Below, piece after piece: positions 32,226-39,919 of a stretch of 64,000 bases of DNA. The stretch spans positions 372,001-436,000 of the forward strand of contig NZ_CP011120.1 in NCBI RefSeq assembly GCF_001628715.1, read 5' to 3'. Below the pieces are notes generated by a model. The model ran no database searches. It saw nothing but the letters and a program-made list of their open reading frames with translations, and had not been told where the DNA came from. The translations under genes and the position numbers were made by a program. The stretch comes from Acetobacter oryzifermentans. Lineage in GTDB: Bacteria > Pseudomonadota > Alphaproteobacteria > Acetobacterales > Acetobacteraceae. How positions within the stretch are numbered: position 1 is the first letter of the stretch; each line of letters opens with the position of its first letter.

Positions 32226-32746
32226 TAGCGCCAGTCCCGTCGCCAATATGGCAACCTGCCTGCGCGCGAACTATCGCAATACCTGAGCCCGCAAACTTGC
32301 GTGCGCGTGGACTTGTGGCGAGCATTATATCGATTTCGTGGGCTCCCAAATCGAGCTCTGACAATTTTGATTTCTCACTTGACGCATCTGGAATTCTTTG
32401 CGGCACAGGTGATTATATCGCGCAAGTTGAGGCTTCTGTCGCGACATCTCAGGGTCGGCCTACAGATCTCGCTGTGTCGTGGTGCAGCGTTGTAAACGGG
32501 CTGGCGTGCGTCTTTCTCGGCGGGGGAGAGCCGGGGACTACGCAGACAGTCAGTGTAGAAATAACGACGCAGCAAGGTCGCATAATATCCCAAGACGTTT
32601 TGCTTGCTATCGTAAGCGGGGTGGCGAGCACCCCCAACCCCGTTCCCACCCTCGCGGATGGGACGCCCGTTCCACCTAACGCTATGCGTGATTCTGACGC
32701 GTCAATACTGCTCGACGATAACGGAAATCCGCTTCTTTTTGCATAA
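32222..32746 (+). CDS. fibre-tail adaptor-like protein
   Basis: 174 residues, overlapping the fibre gene by 4 bases. The core VSWCSVVNGLACVFLGGGEP, then TQTVSVEITTQQGRIISQDV is the small Ig-like fold (G-G-x-x-G-x-x-x-x-V-x-(V/I)-x-(V/I)-T-x-x-GR) of fibre-tail adaptors. A Pro-rich C-terminus (STPNPVPTLADGTPVPPN) leads to DDNGNPLLFA. Confidence 0.65.
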   Translation: MIAPVPSPIWQPACARTIAIPEPANLRARGLVASIISISWAPKSSSDNFDFSLDASGILCGTGDYIAQVEASVATSQGRPTDLAVSWCSVVNGLACVFLGGGEPGTTQTVSVEITTQQGRIISQDVLLAIVSGVASTPNPVPTLADGTPVPPNAMRDSDASILLDDNGNPLLFA

Positions 32747-32761
32747 ATAATCGGAATTATC

Positions 32762-35266
32762 ATGTCAGGAACTAATTCAACGGCGACCACGCAAAGTGGT
32801 ACGCCGATTTCGTCGTTGCCTGAAGCGCAAGCCGTTGCCGCGGCAGACAGTATTTTAGGCGTATTTAGCGGCAAAGCGCAGCTTGCGACACCTGCCAATA
32901 TTGTTAAGGCCGGACTACCATCAGACGTTGTAAAAACGGCTGATTTGGATGATGCGCTGTCTGGCTCTGCGCTAAACCAGTACGTCACGCAGGCCGCCAC
33001 GCATGCGGCAGCCTCAGAAACATCAGCCAATCAGTCCCAGACAGCATCAGCAGCAGCTTCGACAAGCGCGGCACAGGCGGCACAAACAGGCGTGCAGGTT
33101 GCAACTATTGCATCCAGTGTTAACGATACAGCCACCAGCGCTCAAAACGCAGTTGCAGGCGTAACGGCAGATGCTAACGCGGCCAAAGTGCTGCTGACAG
33201 CCGCTCTGTCCGGATCTGCGCCGCTGGAATACCGCGGCTATTGGGATGCTGCGACAAACTCCCCCGCGTTAGCCAGCGGCACCGGTGCTGAGGGCGATCT
33301 CTATATCGTTTCAGTCGCCGGGACTACAAACCTAGATGGCAATGCCGCGTGGTCAGTGGGCGATGGCGCGTGGTTCACGGGCGGCAAATGGGTATATTTT
33401 GCCCGCGCCGGATGGGCTGCTGTAGCGCAAGAAATTGTGGCCATCAATGCGCTGGGGGTGGGCGATCACAGGCTATCTGCGGGCGGCACGGGGTTTTCCA
33501 TCTCTGACGACACCGGCAATGTTGCATTTGAGATTGATTTTTCGGGCAATATGCTGGCTCTCAATCTCACGTTACCTGATGGCTCTATTCTGCAAGTCGC
33601 AGAAGACCAGAATGCACCGCTACGTCTGGTCGGCTCTGATGGCACCTATCTCGATATCGGCCTGCCAGACACAGACCCGGTTATTGTAGAGACCGCTCCT
33701 GATCTGTGGCTAGACGCAGCAAGTGGGCTAACGTGCGCTGCGTCTGGTACTGTGCAGTCGTGGAGCGGTAAAACGGCATCGCCGTGGGGCGCGGCATTTG
33801 CAGCAGGCAATCCCGTTAAAATTGCAAACGCAATCGGTGATCTGCCAGCGATCCATTTTGACGGTGCATCGGCTCTCTCTCACGCGCTGCCGTTTACTCC
33901 GGGCACCGTAATCGCAGTGTACCGCAACACAACTACCGCAGGCTCAGCGCAACCTGCAATTGTTGCGTGCGACAGCGCCACTGCTGGCACACCGGCATGG
34001 GCATTGCGTGGTTTTATCCCCATGGGCGTTAGCGGTGGATTTTCTCGCGCACAAGGCTATCAGATCGGCACCAGCGTATCTGGTACAGAGTTTGCAGCCC
34101 GCGTATCCGGTGCTCTCGGGCATTGGCAGGTGCTTGGTGCAACGTATTCTAACGATACAGTCACCACGGCATCCGGAAAAACACACAGCATCCCGTGTGT
34201 AAAATCCCCAGCCGCTACAGTGTTGGCCCCCGGTGGAAAATCTGGGACGATTGGCGCCACGTATAATGCGTCTGGCGCTCTAACAGATTATTTTACCGGC
34301 GACCTGTGCGAGTTGCTGATCTGGCAACGCGCGTTGAGCCAGCGCGAATACAATGCTGTTGTTGATGCATTGCAGAGCAAATACGAGTTACAGCCTGTAT
34401 TTGGCCGTTTTCTCTATGGCGCGTTTCAAACAACGGAAGCGGGTCTAGAGTCTGGCGGTGTCGAAGGTCTTGTCATGCTCTCATCCGACAACGGCATTGA
34501 GTGGCAGCATGTCCCAACAGAGTTGATTTTTGACGGCGCACACACAATGCGTGATCCGACAATTACGTATCACAACGGGCGTTTTTTGCTGGCCTGTACG
34601 GCAGGCTCATTTGGCAACGGGTATCAGGATCGGTTTTCCGTTTATTCGTCAACAGACGGGCGGCACTGGTCGTTTGTGACTGACGTTATTTGCACGGTAG
34701 GCGGCGTTACGTCTCATCAGACGTGGGCTCCGGAGTGGTTTCATAATCCAGTAGATGGCGTTTTGCGGCTTGTTGTGCATCTCGATATTGGCTCTGCGGC
34801 AAGCCAGATTTACGAAACGCACCCAACCGACGACACGTTACTTAACTGGTCAACACCGGCGCTTATTTCGCTGACCGGGTATTCGAACGTCATTGATAGT
34901 TTCCCGCTTTATTACAAAGACCGCTGGGTTCTGTTTTTCAAGGACGAGAGCGCCCGCCAGATCCAGATTGCCACAGCATCTGCACCCACAGGCCCATACA
35001 CAGTCCTGACAACAGGCGATTGGGCTGGATGGGGCAGTGGTGTCGAGGGGCCTAGCGTGATGCCTTTGGGCGAAGATGCTGCCGGGAACACAATGTTTAG
35101 GATTTACATCGACGCTCAGGGCGCGGGTATTTCTTACAGCGATGCTGTTGGCGCATGGCCCGATGTGCTGACCGGAAAATGGTCAACACCAAAACTATTA
35201 ACGGTGCCGTCTAATCCGCAGCACGGCACATGTATCCGTAACCCAATTCCGCATTTCGGAGTATAA
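32762..35266 (+). CDS. tailspike with lectin-like and GH43-like domains
   Basis: 834 residues. Residues 1-150 are a capsid/baseplate-anchoring and coiled region (Ala/Ser/Thr/Gln-rich). Residues 310-540 form a LamG/concanavalin-like domain (PDLWLDAASGLTC..., CELLIWQRALSQREYNAVV). Residues 550-834 form a five-bladed propeller of the GH43 type, with all three expected acids in context: Asp598 in MRDPTITYHNGRF, Asp712 in VIDSFPLYYKDRW and Glu762 in VEGPSVMP. It likely cuts a host capsular or acetan-like polysaccharide during adsorption. Confidence 0.72.
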   Translation: MSGTNSTATTQSGTPISSLPEAQAVAAADSILGVFSGKAQLATPANIVKAGLPSDVVKTADLDDALSGSALNQYVTQAATHAAASETSANQSQTASAAASTSAAQAAQTGVQVATIASSVNDTATSAQNAVAGVTADANAAKVLLTAALSGSAPLEYRGYWDAATNSPALASGTGAEGDLYIVSVAGTTNLDGNAAWSVGDGAWFTGGKWVYFARAGWAAVAQEIVAINALGVGDHRLSAGGTGFSISDDTGNVAFEIDFSGNMLALNLTLPDGSILQVAEDQNAPLRLVGSDGTYLDIGLPDTDPVIVETAPDLWLDAASGLTCAASGTVQSWSGKTASPWGAAFAAGNPVKIANAIGDLPAIHFDGASALSHALPFTPGTVIAVYRNTTTAGSAQPAIVACDSATAGTPAWALRGFIPMGVSGGFSRAQGYQIGTSVSGTEFAARVSGALGHWQVLGATYSNDTVTTASGKTHSIPCVKSPAATVLAPGGKSGTIGATYNASGALTDYFTGDLCELLIWQRALSQREYNAVVDALQSKYELQPVFGRFLYGAFQTTEAGLESGGVEGLVMLSSDNGIEWQHVPTELIFDGAHTMRDPTITYHNGRFLLACTAGSFGNGYQDRFSVYSSTDGRHWSFVTDVICTVGGVTSHQTWAPEWFHNPVDGVLRLVVHLDIGSAASQIYETHPTDDTLLNWSTPALISLTGYSNVIDSFPLYYKDRWVLFFKDESARQIQIATASAPTGPYTVLTTGDWAGWGSGVEGPSVMPLGEDAAGNTMFRIYIDAQGAGISYSDAVGAWPDVLTGKWSTPKLLTVPSNPQHGTCIRNPIPHFGV

Positions 35267-35268
35267 AA

Positions 35269-36102
35269 ATGGCTGGACTATCTCTTACAATCGCGGGTGC
35301 ATCATTTGCGGGATCAGTCGGATTTGATCCGGCAGGCGACAGCACAATTACTGACTGGTACGTGTTTGGCGATCGCTCAGGCGCGGGTAGCATTACAGGC
35401 AGCCTGACAAATCAGGCCGCAGGTGCAAAAGCGCCGACTGTTACAGGCGAGAGCAGCATTGCTGTCAACCAAAACAATATTGTTATTGATAACGTTAAAT
35501 CTGAGATTGTCAGCAATCTAGCGGGCGGTTCGGATTTTACTGCGTTTGCTGTTGTAACAGCAGATTTTTTTAACGCCACAACGTCTCCAACCGCTCAGGG
35601 AAATCCGGTTACAGCAGGTATGTGCGGCGTTATCCCGTTTGGCAATATTATCGGTAGCCCAACATTGCAGGGGATTGGCGTTCAGGCAAATGCACAATCC
35701 GCAAATACATTTCGTTGGGAGGGATACTCTCAGGGAGCGTATTCAGGCTGGAGCACGCTGCATCAGATTTTCACCCCTACTGCGGCACTCCCGATCTCTG
35801 AAACACCCATTTTGTTGGCGCTGACACAAACAGTCTCGACAAAAACACTCACGTTTTACGACCTGACCAACGCGCCGGGTAACGCTCTGTCTGCGGGCGC
35901 GATGGGCACGGGGTATAATGTTGCCAATACAAATATCCTCATTGGTAGCTCGTATGATGCACAAAACGGCAACGCTCCGTGTCTGGGTGCAAAACTCTCA
36001 TTCTGGGCCGGTTTCCAGCGCGCTATGACGCAGACTGAGGTGCAGGACATGGCAACAAAAATCCGCCGTGTGTTGAAACAAAACGGCCTGGTTGTCGGGT
36101 AA
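35269..36102 (+). CDS. tail-associated lectin-like protein
   Basis: 277 residues. The domain from 30 to 270 reads as a concanavalin-like jelly roll (SDFTAFAVVTADFFNATTSP, LLALTQTVSTKTLTFYD, NTNILIGSSYDAQNGNA, then LSFWAGFQRAMTQTEVQDMA). The last segment, AFQR-A-M-T-x-x-E-V-x-D-(M/L)-x-x-x-(I/L), also ends the lectin-like part of the tailspike. It starts 3 bases after the tailspike gene. A receptor-binding or spike-chaperone role is inferred. Confidence 0.6.
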   Translation: MAGLSLTIAGASFAGSVGFDPAGDSTITDWYVFGDRSGAGSITGSLTNQAAGAKAPTVTGESSIAVNQNNIVIDNVKSEIVSNLAGGSDFTAFAVVTADFFNATTSPTAQGNPVTAGMCGVIPFGNIIGSPTLQGIGVQANAQSANTFRWEGYSQGAYSGWSTLHQIFTPTAALPISETPILLALTQTVSTKTLTFYDLTNAPGNALSAGAMGTGYNVANTNILIGSSYDAQNGNAPCLGAKLSFWAGFQRAMTQTEVQDMATKIRRVLKQNGLVVG

Positions 36103-36130
36103 AACCGCAAAAAAAACTGAGAAAAATTGA

Positions 36131-36637
36131 ATGACTGATGAACAGAGCGCGGGCACCCCCAGCGTTGCTGATGGCGTGCACGCACGTCTGGATGATCACG
36201 AAGAACGCCTTGCCGCCGTAGAAAGGCGGCAGGACGTGACAGATGGCAAGCTGGATAGCATCAGCCGAGATATTGCGGCTGTGCGGGCAGAAGGTAACGC
36301 CCGCCAGCAAGCTACAAATGCCGGAATGGATCGGATTGGTATCCAGCTTTCTGACCTTACCCGCCAACTGGCGGCCCATACGGGTGCGCAGGAAGAGCGG
36401 AACAGACTGGCAGAAGACGGTTTGCGGCGTTGGAAAAAGTTGGCGGTTATTGTGGGGATTTTCTGCACACTTGGTGCTGCGGTTGGATCCACATTGCTTT
36501 CAGATCAGGAGGTAGCCAGCACGATCTGGGTAAAATGGCTGCACTGGCGCGAACCGTGGGATGTTCCCACACAGCCCACACCGCAGCCGCAGGAAACGCA
36601 GTTCATTCTGCCCCCGCGTGAAATGGAGGCGACATGA
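36131..36637 (+). CDS. coiled-coil membrane protein, possible lysis accessory
   Basis: 168 residues. Residues 15-95 are a charged coiled coil (RLDDHEERLAAVERRQDVTD, GKLDSISRDIAAVRAEG), followed by one membrane helix (about 103-123, LAVIVGIFCTLGAAVGSTLL) and a Pro/Gln-rich tail. This is the layout of XhlA-like or similar lysis-cassette proteins. It overlaps the endolysin gene by 4 bases. Confidence 0.62.
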   Translation: MTDEQSAGTPSVADGVHARLDDHEERLAAVERRQDVTDGKLDSISRDIAAVRAEGNARQQATNAGMDRIGIQLSDLTRQLAAHTGAQEERNRLAEDGLRRWKKLAVIVGIFCTLGAAVGSTLLSDQEVASTIWVKWLHWREPWDVPTQPTPQPQETQFILPPREMEAT

Positions 36638-37107
36638 CCGGACTAAACCTGTCTCAGTTTAAATCCCTCATTGTGCAGCCTGCGCTTGCAGGGGCTGGGC
36701 TTGACGGTGAGGCAGCAGTTAATTTGCTAACCGGCACCTGCCTTGTTGAAAGTGACCTCTCTTGGCTGGAGCAAGTCAGGGGGCCTGCCCTTGGTATCGC
36801 GCAAATGGAACCCGCAACGCATGACGACTGCTGGGTAAATTACCTGCGCTACCAACAGGATACCGCAAACCACATCCTCGCAACGTGCGGCCTCTCTGGT
36901 TTGCCTGATGCGAGCGTGATGGTCTGGAACCTGCGGTATGCCGTTTTGATGGCACGTGTGAAATACCTGCGTGTTCCAGCGCCGCTACCTGATGCAAACA
37001 ATGCCGACGCCCTCAGCGCCTATCACAAGCAGCATTACAACACGGTGTTAGGGCAGGCGAACGCCAGTGCAAACACATCCCTATTCCTGCAGGCCATCAA
37101 TGCATGA
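36634..37107 (+). CDS. endolysin (lysozyme/transglycosylase-like)
   Basis: 157 residues. LLTGTCLVESDLSWLEQVR, then GPALGIAQMEPATHDDCW and NYLRYQQDT carry the lysozyme-fold signature: catalytic Glu in VESDL and the G-x-A-x-G-(I/L)-(A/F)-QMEP-x-TH-x-D motif of phage endolysins. No signal peptide, so release depends on a holin. Between a coiled membrane protein and holin candidates. Confidence 0.82.
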   Translation: MTGLNLSQFKSLIVQPALAGAGLDGEAAVNLLTGTCLVESDLSWLEQVRGPALGIAQMEPATHDDCWVNYLRYQQDTANHILATCGLSGLPDASVMVWNLRYAVLMARVKYLRVPAPLPDANNADALSAYHKQHYNTVLGQANASANTSLFLQAINA

Positions 37108-37170
37108 GGCGGGTTCTCCTGCCTCTTATGCGCCAGTTGGCGTGGCAGTTACTTAGAAAGGACAAAGACG

Positions 37171-37341
37171 GTGTTTCTCACCGAAACCGAATGCGAGCGC
37201 ATAGCCAAACGCACCGCCGATATCGTTCTGGCCGAACTGCGCCGCGACATCCATCGCAGCCCCAACGGAAACCTCGTGATTGAGATGGTCGAGGTGAACA
37301 CGCTTCCTGTCAGTCTGCGTGGAGGGGCATCGCATGGCTGA
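37171..37341 (+). CDS. small hypothetical protein (56 aa)
   Basis: Starts with GTG 37171 with AAAGGA 8 bases upstream: MFLTETECERIAKRTADIVL, then AELRRDIHRSPNGNLVIEM. Amphipathic helix plus basic loop. Its end overlaps the next start by 8 bases. Not detectable by an ATG-only search. Function unknown. Confidence 0.55.
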   Translation: MFLTETECERIAKRTADIVLAELRRDIHRSPNGNLVIEMVEVNTLPVSLRGGASHG

Positions 37342-37684
37342 CACACCCGTAAAAGCCAACATTGCCCAGACAGCAAAGGCCGTTGCCGCGGGCTTGTCTA
37401 TGCCCACGCTTATTGCTGCCCTGCCGCAGCCGGAAGCAACATGGGTGCTGTATGCCTGTGCTGTGTTTGCTTCTGCAGGATTTGCGGCAACCCTAATTCC
37501 GCTTCCGGCCAATCAGTCTGGCAAGTTGTGGCTAGTGTACCGGATCATCAACTTCCTTGCTCTCAACTGGAAGTACGCTGCCAACGCAGCCGTCATGCTG
37601 CGAGGCGTAGCGTCCTCCAAAGCTGAACCGCCCAAGGCTGGGCCGGGTTCTGTTGTCACCATTCCGAAAGACGATACGAAATGA
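37334..37684 (+). CDS. holin-like membrane protein
   Basis: 116 residues from ATG 37334 (GGAGGGG 7-13 bases upstream). Two membrane stretches: about 20-55 (MPTLIAALPQ, then TWVLYACAVFASAGFAATLI) and 65-90 (VYRIINFLALNWKYAANAAV), with a basic, Pro-rich end. Size, topology and place near the endolysin fit a class II holin, though no family motif is visible. Confidence 0.6.
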   Translation: MADTPVKANIAQTAKAVAAGLSMPTLIAALPQPEATWVLYACAVFASAGFAATLIPLPANQSGKLWLVYRIINFLALNWKYAANAAVMLRGVASSKAEPPKAGPGSVVTIPKDDTK

Positions 37685-38061
37685 AAAAAGCACTTCTTGC
37701 TCTGGGGCTTTTGCCTCTTCTGGCTGCCTGCGCCGATACTGCGCAGGGCAAATTGCGTCAGGCTGTTTATGATGTGGATAGCGCTTATCATGTGTTGGCC
37801 AACCCTATGCCGGATGTGATGGCAGGCAAGGTTCCCGGTGTGGCATTAACCGACACGCAAAAGACTATTGCCAAGGCAGCCAGTCAGACCGTGTTTAATG
37901 AAATCCAGTCTCTGGAAACCTCTATCGAAAGCGGCAACAGCATTACGCAGACGGGCGTAAGCGCACTCCAGACCGATTTTCTTTCATTCGAAACCTGCTG
38001 GGCAGGCCTGAAAACCGGCACCACGCCGGATGCCTGCGCAGCTCTTGGCGGGAGTAAATAA
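37681..38061 (+). CDS. lipoprotein, possible outer-membrane spanin
   Basis: 126 residues with a lipobox at the N-terminus: MKKALLALGLLPLLAAC, acylated Cys at about residue 17. The mature part is helical (LRQAVYDVDSAYHVLANPMP). It is in the lysis cassette; it is longer than most Rz1-like proteins and lacks Pro richness, so a spanin role is only a possibility. Overlaps the previous gene by 4 bases. Confidence 0.65.
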   Translation: MKKALLALGLLPLLAACADTAQGKLRQAVYDVDSAYHVLANPMPDVMAGKVPGVALTDTQKTIAKAASQTVFNEIQSLETSIESGNSITQTGVSALQTDFLSFETCWAGLKTGTTPDACAALGGSK

Positions 38062-38062
38062 C

Positions 38063-38374
38063 ATGAACGCAACAGAAGAAAAAATTGAGCAGGAAATCCA
38101 AGCGAAGGGGCTAAACGCACCGCGCATTACTCCAAATCACATCAACAACACAATTAAAGATATTGAGTTCCTGCGCCCTAAATGTGGTGTTTTGACAATT
38201 TGTGTTCTGACATTGACGAACGGGTTTACCGTAACCGGAGAAAGCGCCTGCGCATCTCCTGAAAATTTCGATGAAGAAATTGGACGCAATATCGCGCTGG
38301 AAAATGCACGCCAGAAGATCTGGGCCTTTGAAGGCTACCTGCTGAAACAGCGACTATACGAAGGGAAACACTAA
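38063..38374 (+). CDS. phage Gp49-like protein
   Basis: 103 residues from ATG 38063 (GGCGGGAG upstream). APRITPNHINNTIKDIEFLR, then TICVLTLTNGFTVTGESACA, and EIGRNIALENARQKIWAFEG matches the phage Gp49 family: (R/Q)-(I/V)-T-x-x-x-(I/V)-x-x-x-I, then T-(V/I)-C-x-(L/I)-x-(L/M)-x-NG-(F/Y)-x-V-x-GES. Function unknown; usually near the lysis genes. Confidence 0.82.
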   Translation: MNATEEKIEQEIQAKGLNAPRITPNHINNTIKDIEFLRPKCGVLTICVLTLTNGFTVTGESACASPENFDEEIGRNIALENARQKIWAFEGYLLKQRLYEGKH

Positions 38375-38376
38375 CC

Positions 38377-38577
38377 ATGAACGCAACAGAAATCAGCGCC
38401 ATCTTGGGCGTAGTTGGTACCGTAGCTGGTCTGGCCGAAAAATACGGGCCAGAAGTTTACGAGACGGTGAAAGAGGCCATTGAGCAGTCCAAGAGCAAGA
38501 CTGGCCCAACTGTAGCAGATATTGAAGCCATTTTTGCCAAGTGCAAGGCCGATAATGCGGCTATCCAGTCCGCATGA
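38377..38577 (+). CDS. hypothetical protein (66 aa)
   Basis: MNATEISAILGVVGTVAGLA..., starting with the same five residues as the Gp49-like gene (MNATE), so the two starts may share a duplicated segment. Helical, with EKYGPEVYETVKEAIEQSKS. Its stop overlaps the next ATG (ATGA). Function unknown. Confidence 0.55.
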   Translation: MNATEISAILGVVGTVAGLAEKYGPEVYETVKEAIEQSKSKTGPTVADIEAIFAKCKADNAAIQSA

Positions 38578-38696
38578 CGCCAGATTTTGAATGCGGGATG
38601 ATTGTTGGTGGCGGGGGAGTTTTCCTCGCCACTATCGCGCTGGCTGTGGGCTGGCGGTTGCTGGTGGTGCGGGCTGACTTTTGGGGGAGAAAGTGA
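38574..38696 (+). CDS. small single-pass membrane protein (40 aa)
   Basis: MTPDFECGMIVGGGGVFLAT, then IALAVGWRLLVVRADFWGRK: one membrane helix and a basic end. Coupled to the preceding gene by an ATGA overlap. Last plus-strand gene of the prophage that I can support. Function unknown. Confidence 0.5.
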   Translation: MTPDFECGMIVGGGGVFLATIALAVGWRLLVVRADFWGRK

Positions 38697-38724
38697 CGGG
38701 CTTCCACCGACTGCGGGGTATGCC

Positions 38725-38955
38725 ATGCAGTTTATGCCGCACCGTCCAATCCCCTCTACATTGCCTGCGCCCCGAAGGTAGCCCGTAGTTTTTCCGGCGC
38801 TGCGTTTCCGCCCCGGCTACGCGATCCCAGCAATGATTTATGCGCCATGTGCACCTGACGACTACCAGATTACCGATGGGGCGTTTCTATCGCCCAGAGC
38901 GGTTCGGGTCTGGCACCCGCCAGCTATCAAGGATTACTTGACGGCTGGAACCTGA
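38725..38955 (+). pseudogene. frame interrupted by an in-frame amber codon
   Basis: ATG 38725 opens MQFMPHRPIPSTLPAPRR, then TAG at 38779-38781, then in the same frame PVVFPALRFRPGYAIPAMIY to a TGA at 38953. The second part (DDYQITDGAFLSPRAVRVWH) looks protein-like. The upstream part resembles starts of small prophage proteins (M-x-FMPHRP-(I/V)-P). It may be one gene broken by a stop, two remnants, or a read-through case; the tRNA-Gln next door is on the other strand. Confidence 0.35.
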
Positions 38956-38958
38956 AAC

Positions 38959-39033
38959 TGGCTGCCTTGCTAGGGTTCGAACCTAGATTGGCGGAATCAA
39001 AATCCGCTGTCCTACCGATTAGACGACAAGGCA
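38959..39033 (-). tRNA. tRNA-Gln (anticodon UUG), prophage-carried
   Basis: On the minus strand: acceptor TGCCTTG/CAAGGCA (7 bp), D arm TCTAATCGGTAGGA, anticodon stem GCGGA/TCCGC with loop TTTTGAT (anticodon TTG), T arm CTAGG-TTCGAAC-CCTAG, discriminator G and encoded CCA. It lies inside the right end of the prophage, 25 bases after the HNH gene in the same direction, so both may come from one transcript. Confidence 0.9.
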
Positions 39034-39058
39034 TTTGTGCTGCGGGCCGGGCTTGAAA

Positions 39059-39469
39059 TTAATTAGATTTAGCTCGATGGTGCGCAAGATGGTGCCCGCG
39101 ACATAGCCAGCGAACCTGAAGTGGCTGCGAATAGTCATCATGGTGAGCATCGACACGTTCCGCTCCACACAACTCACAGGGTTGACGCACCAATGATCCA
39201 TTTCCTAGAGCTGTTTCTACAGCATCGTGCGCAGCATGGACCTCTGGTGAAACCGATTTTCGCCATCTCATCGATCTCTCTTGACGGCTTTCACCAGTCC
39301 TCATGGCCTCTGCATTGCAGCGCGCCTGAAAAGATCGTTGACACTGGCGTGAGCAAAACCGTCCATTTCCACGCTTTACCTCCGCTTCTACAGCAGAGAA
39401 TTCCAGATTGCATCCCGTACAAATTGCGGGAATGCGCTTGCGCCATTCCGGTTTAAATACTCTTGTCAT
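39059..39469 (-). CDS. HNH-endonuclease-like zinc-binding phage protein
   Basis: 136 residues from ATG 39469 (AAAGGTGG about 10 bases upstream; a frame to 39565 lacks support). The N-terminal zinc-binding part has two C-x2-C type pairs (AICTGCNLEF..., FCSRQCQRSF). The C-terminal part reads CELCGAERVDAHHDDY, then LCRGHHLAHHR: C-x2-C, HH-D and H-x3-HH like small HNH proteins of phages. It may be a nuclease or regulator. Confidence 0.68.
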   Translation of the reverse strand: MTRVFKPEWRKRIPAICTGCNLEFSAVEAEVKRGNGRFCSRQCQRSFQARCNAEAMRTGESRQERSMRWRKSVSPEVHAAHDAVETALGNGSLVRQPCELCGAERVDAHHDDYSQPLQVRWLCRGHHLAHHRAKSN

Positions 39470-39536
39470 AGCATTGCCACCTTTAAGGCTAATTTTAAAC
39501 CTCACGCATGTCCATCCACGCTGCCGCAGCCCCATG

Positions 39537-39565
39537 AGCATAGTACGGATTGGGGAGGGGTACAA
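39537..39565 (-). promoter_or_regulatory. TTGTAC-N17-TATGCT promoter for the HNH-tRNA unit
   Basis: On the minus strand, TTGTAC (39560-39565), 17 bases, TATGCT (39537-39542); the flank CCCCTTGTACCCC is close to the phage copies at 4768 and 28747. It precedes the HNH gene by about 68 bases. Confidence 0.5.
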
Positions 39566-39668
39566 GGGGACGGTTAATGGTTACTAACTGGCTAATTAAA
39601 ATAATAAATACCCATTATACCGCAGTAAACTGCTATAATTAGATATAGAACTCAATCTTGACATGGTA

Positions 39669-39702
39669 GGGGTCACAGGTTCAATCCCTGTTGCGCCCAC
39701 CA
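39669..39702 (+). other. prophage attachment site: 3' fragment of a tRNA-Lys-like gene
   Basis: From 39675 the sequence is a T arm (ACAGG-TTCAATC-CCTGT), the 7-base 3' acceptor strand TGCGCCC, discriminator A and CCA (39700-39702). No 5' half, D arm or anticodon arm lies upstream; the sequence before it is AT-rich phage DNA. This is what integration at a tRNA 3' end leaves at the far end of a prophage. The intact tRNA and integrase should be left of the window. The next 217 bases (39703-39919) contain no gene I can support. Confidence 0.72.
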
Positions 39703-39919
39703 TCTGTTGCCCGGCAGTTTTCTGCGGATTTTGAGCATAACTCTCCCTGAAAAATCATATTCTATAGTGGCATTAATTACCATTATTCGGTGTCTATACT
39801 CGTGCCAGATCCGTACCACTCAGAAGTAAAGTGAATTGCCCCGGGTTTTGTGGAGACAGCAAGACTCAGAGCCATTCACCCACATTCAAGATGAGCCACC
39901 TCAAATTTTCCGACCAGCT

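Noticed and set aside
39830..39860. Possible IS3-type end (TGAATTGCCCCGGGTTTTG)
   Set aside because: The sequence recalls termini of some insertion sequences, but no transposase, partner repeat or target duplication is visible.
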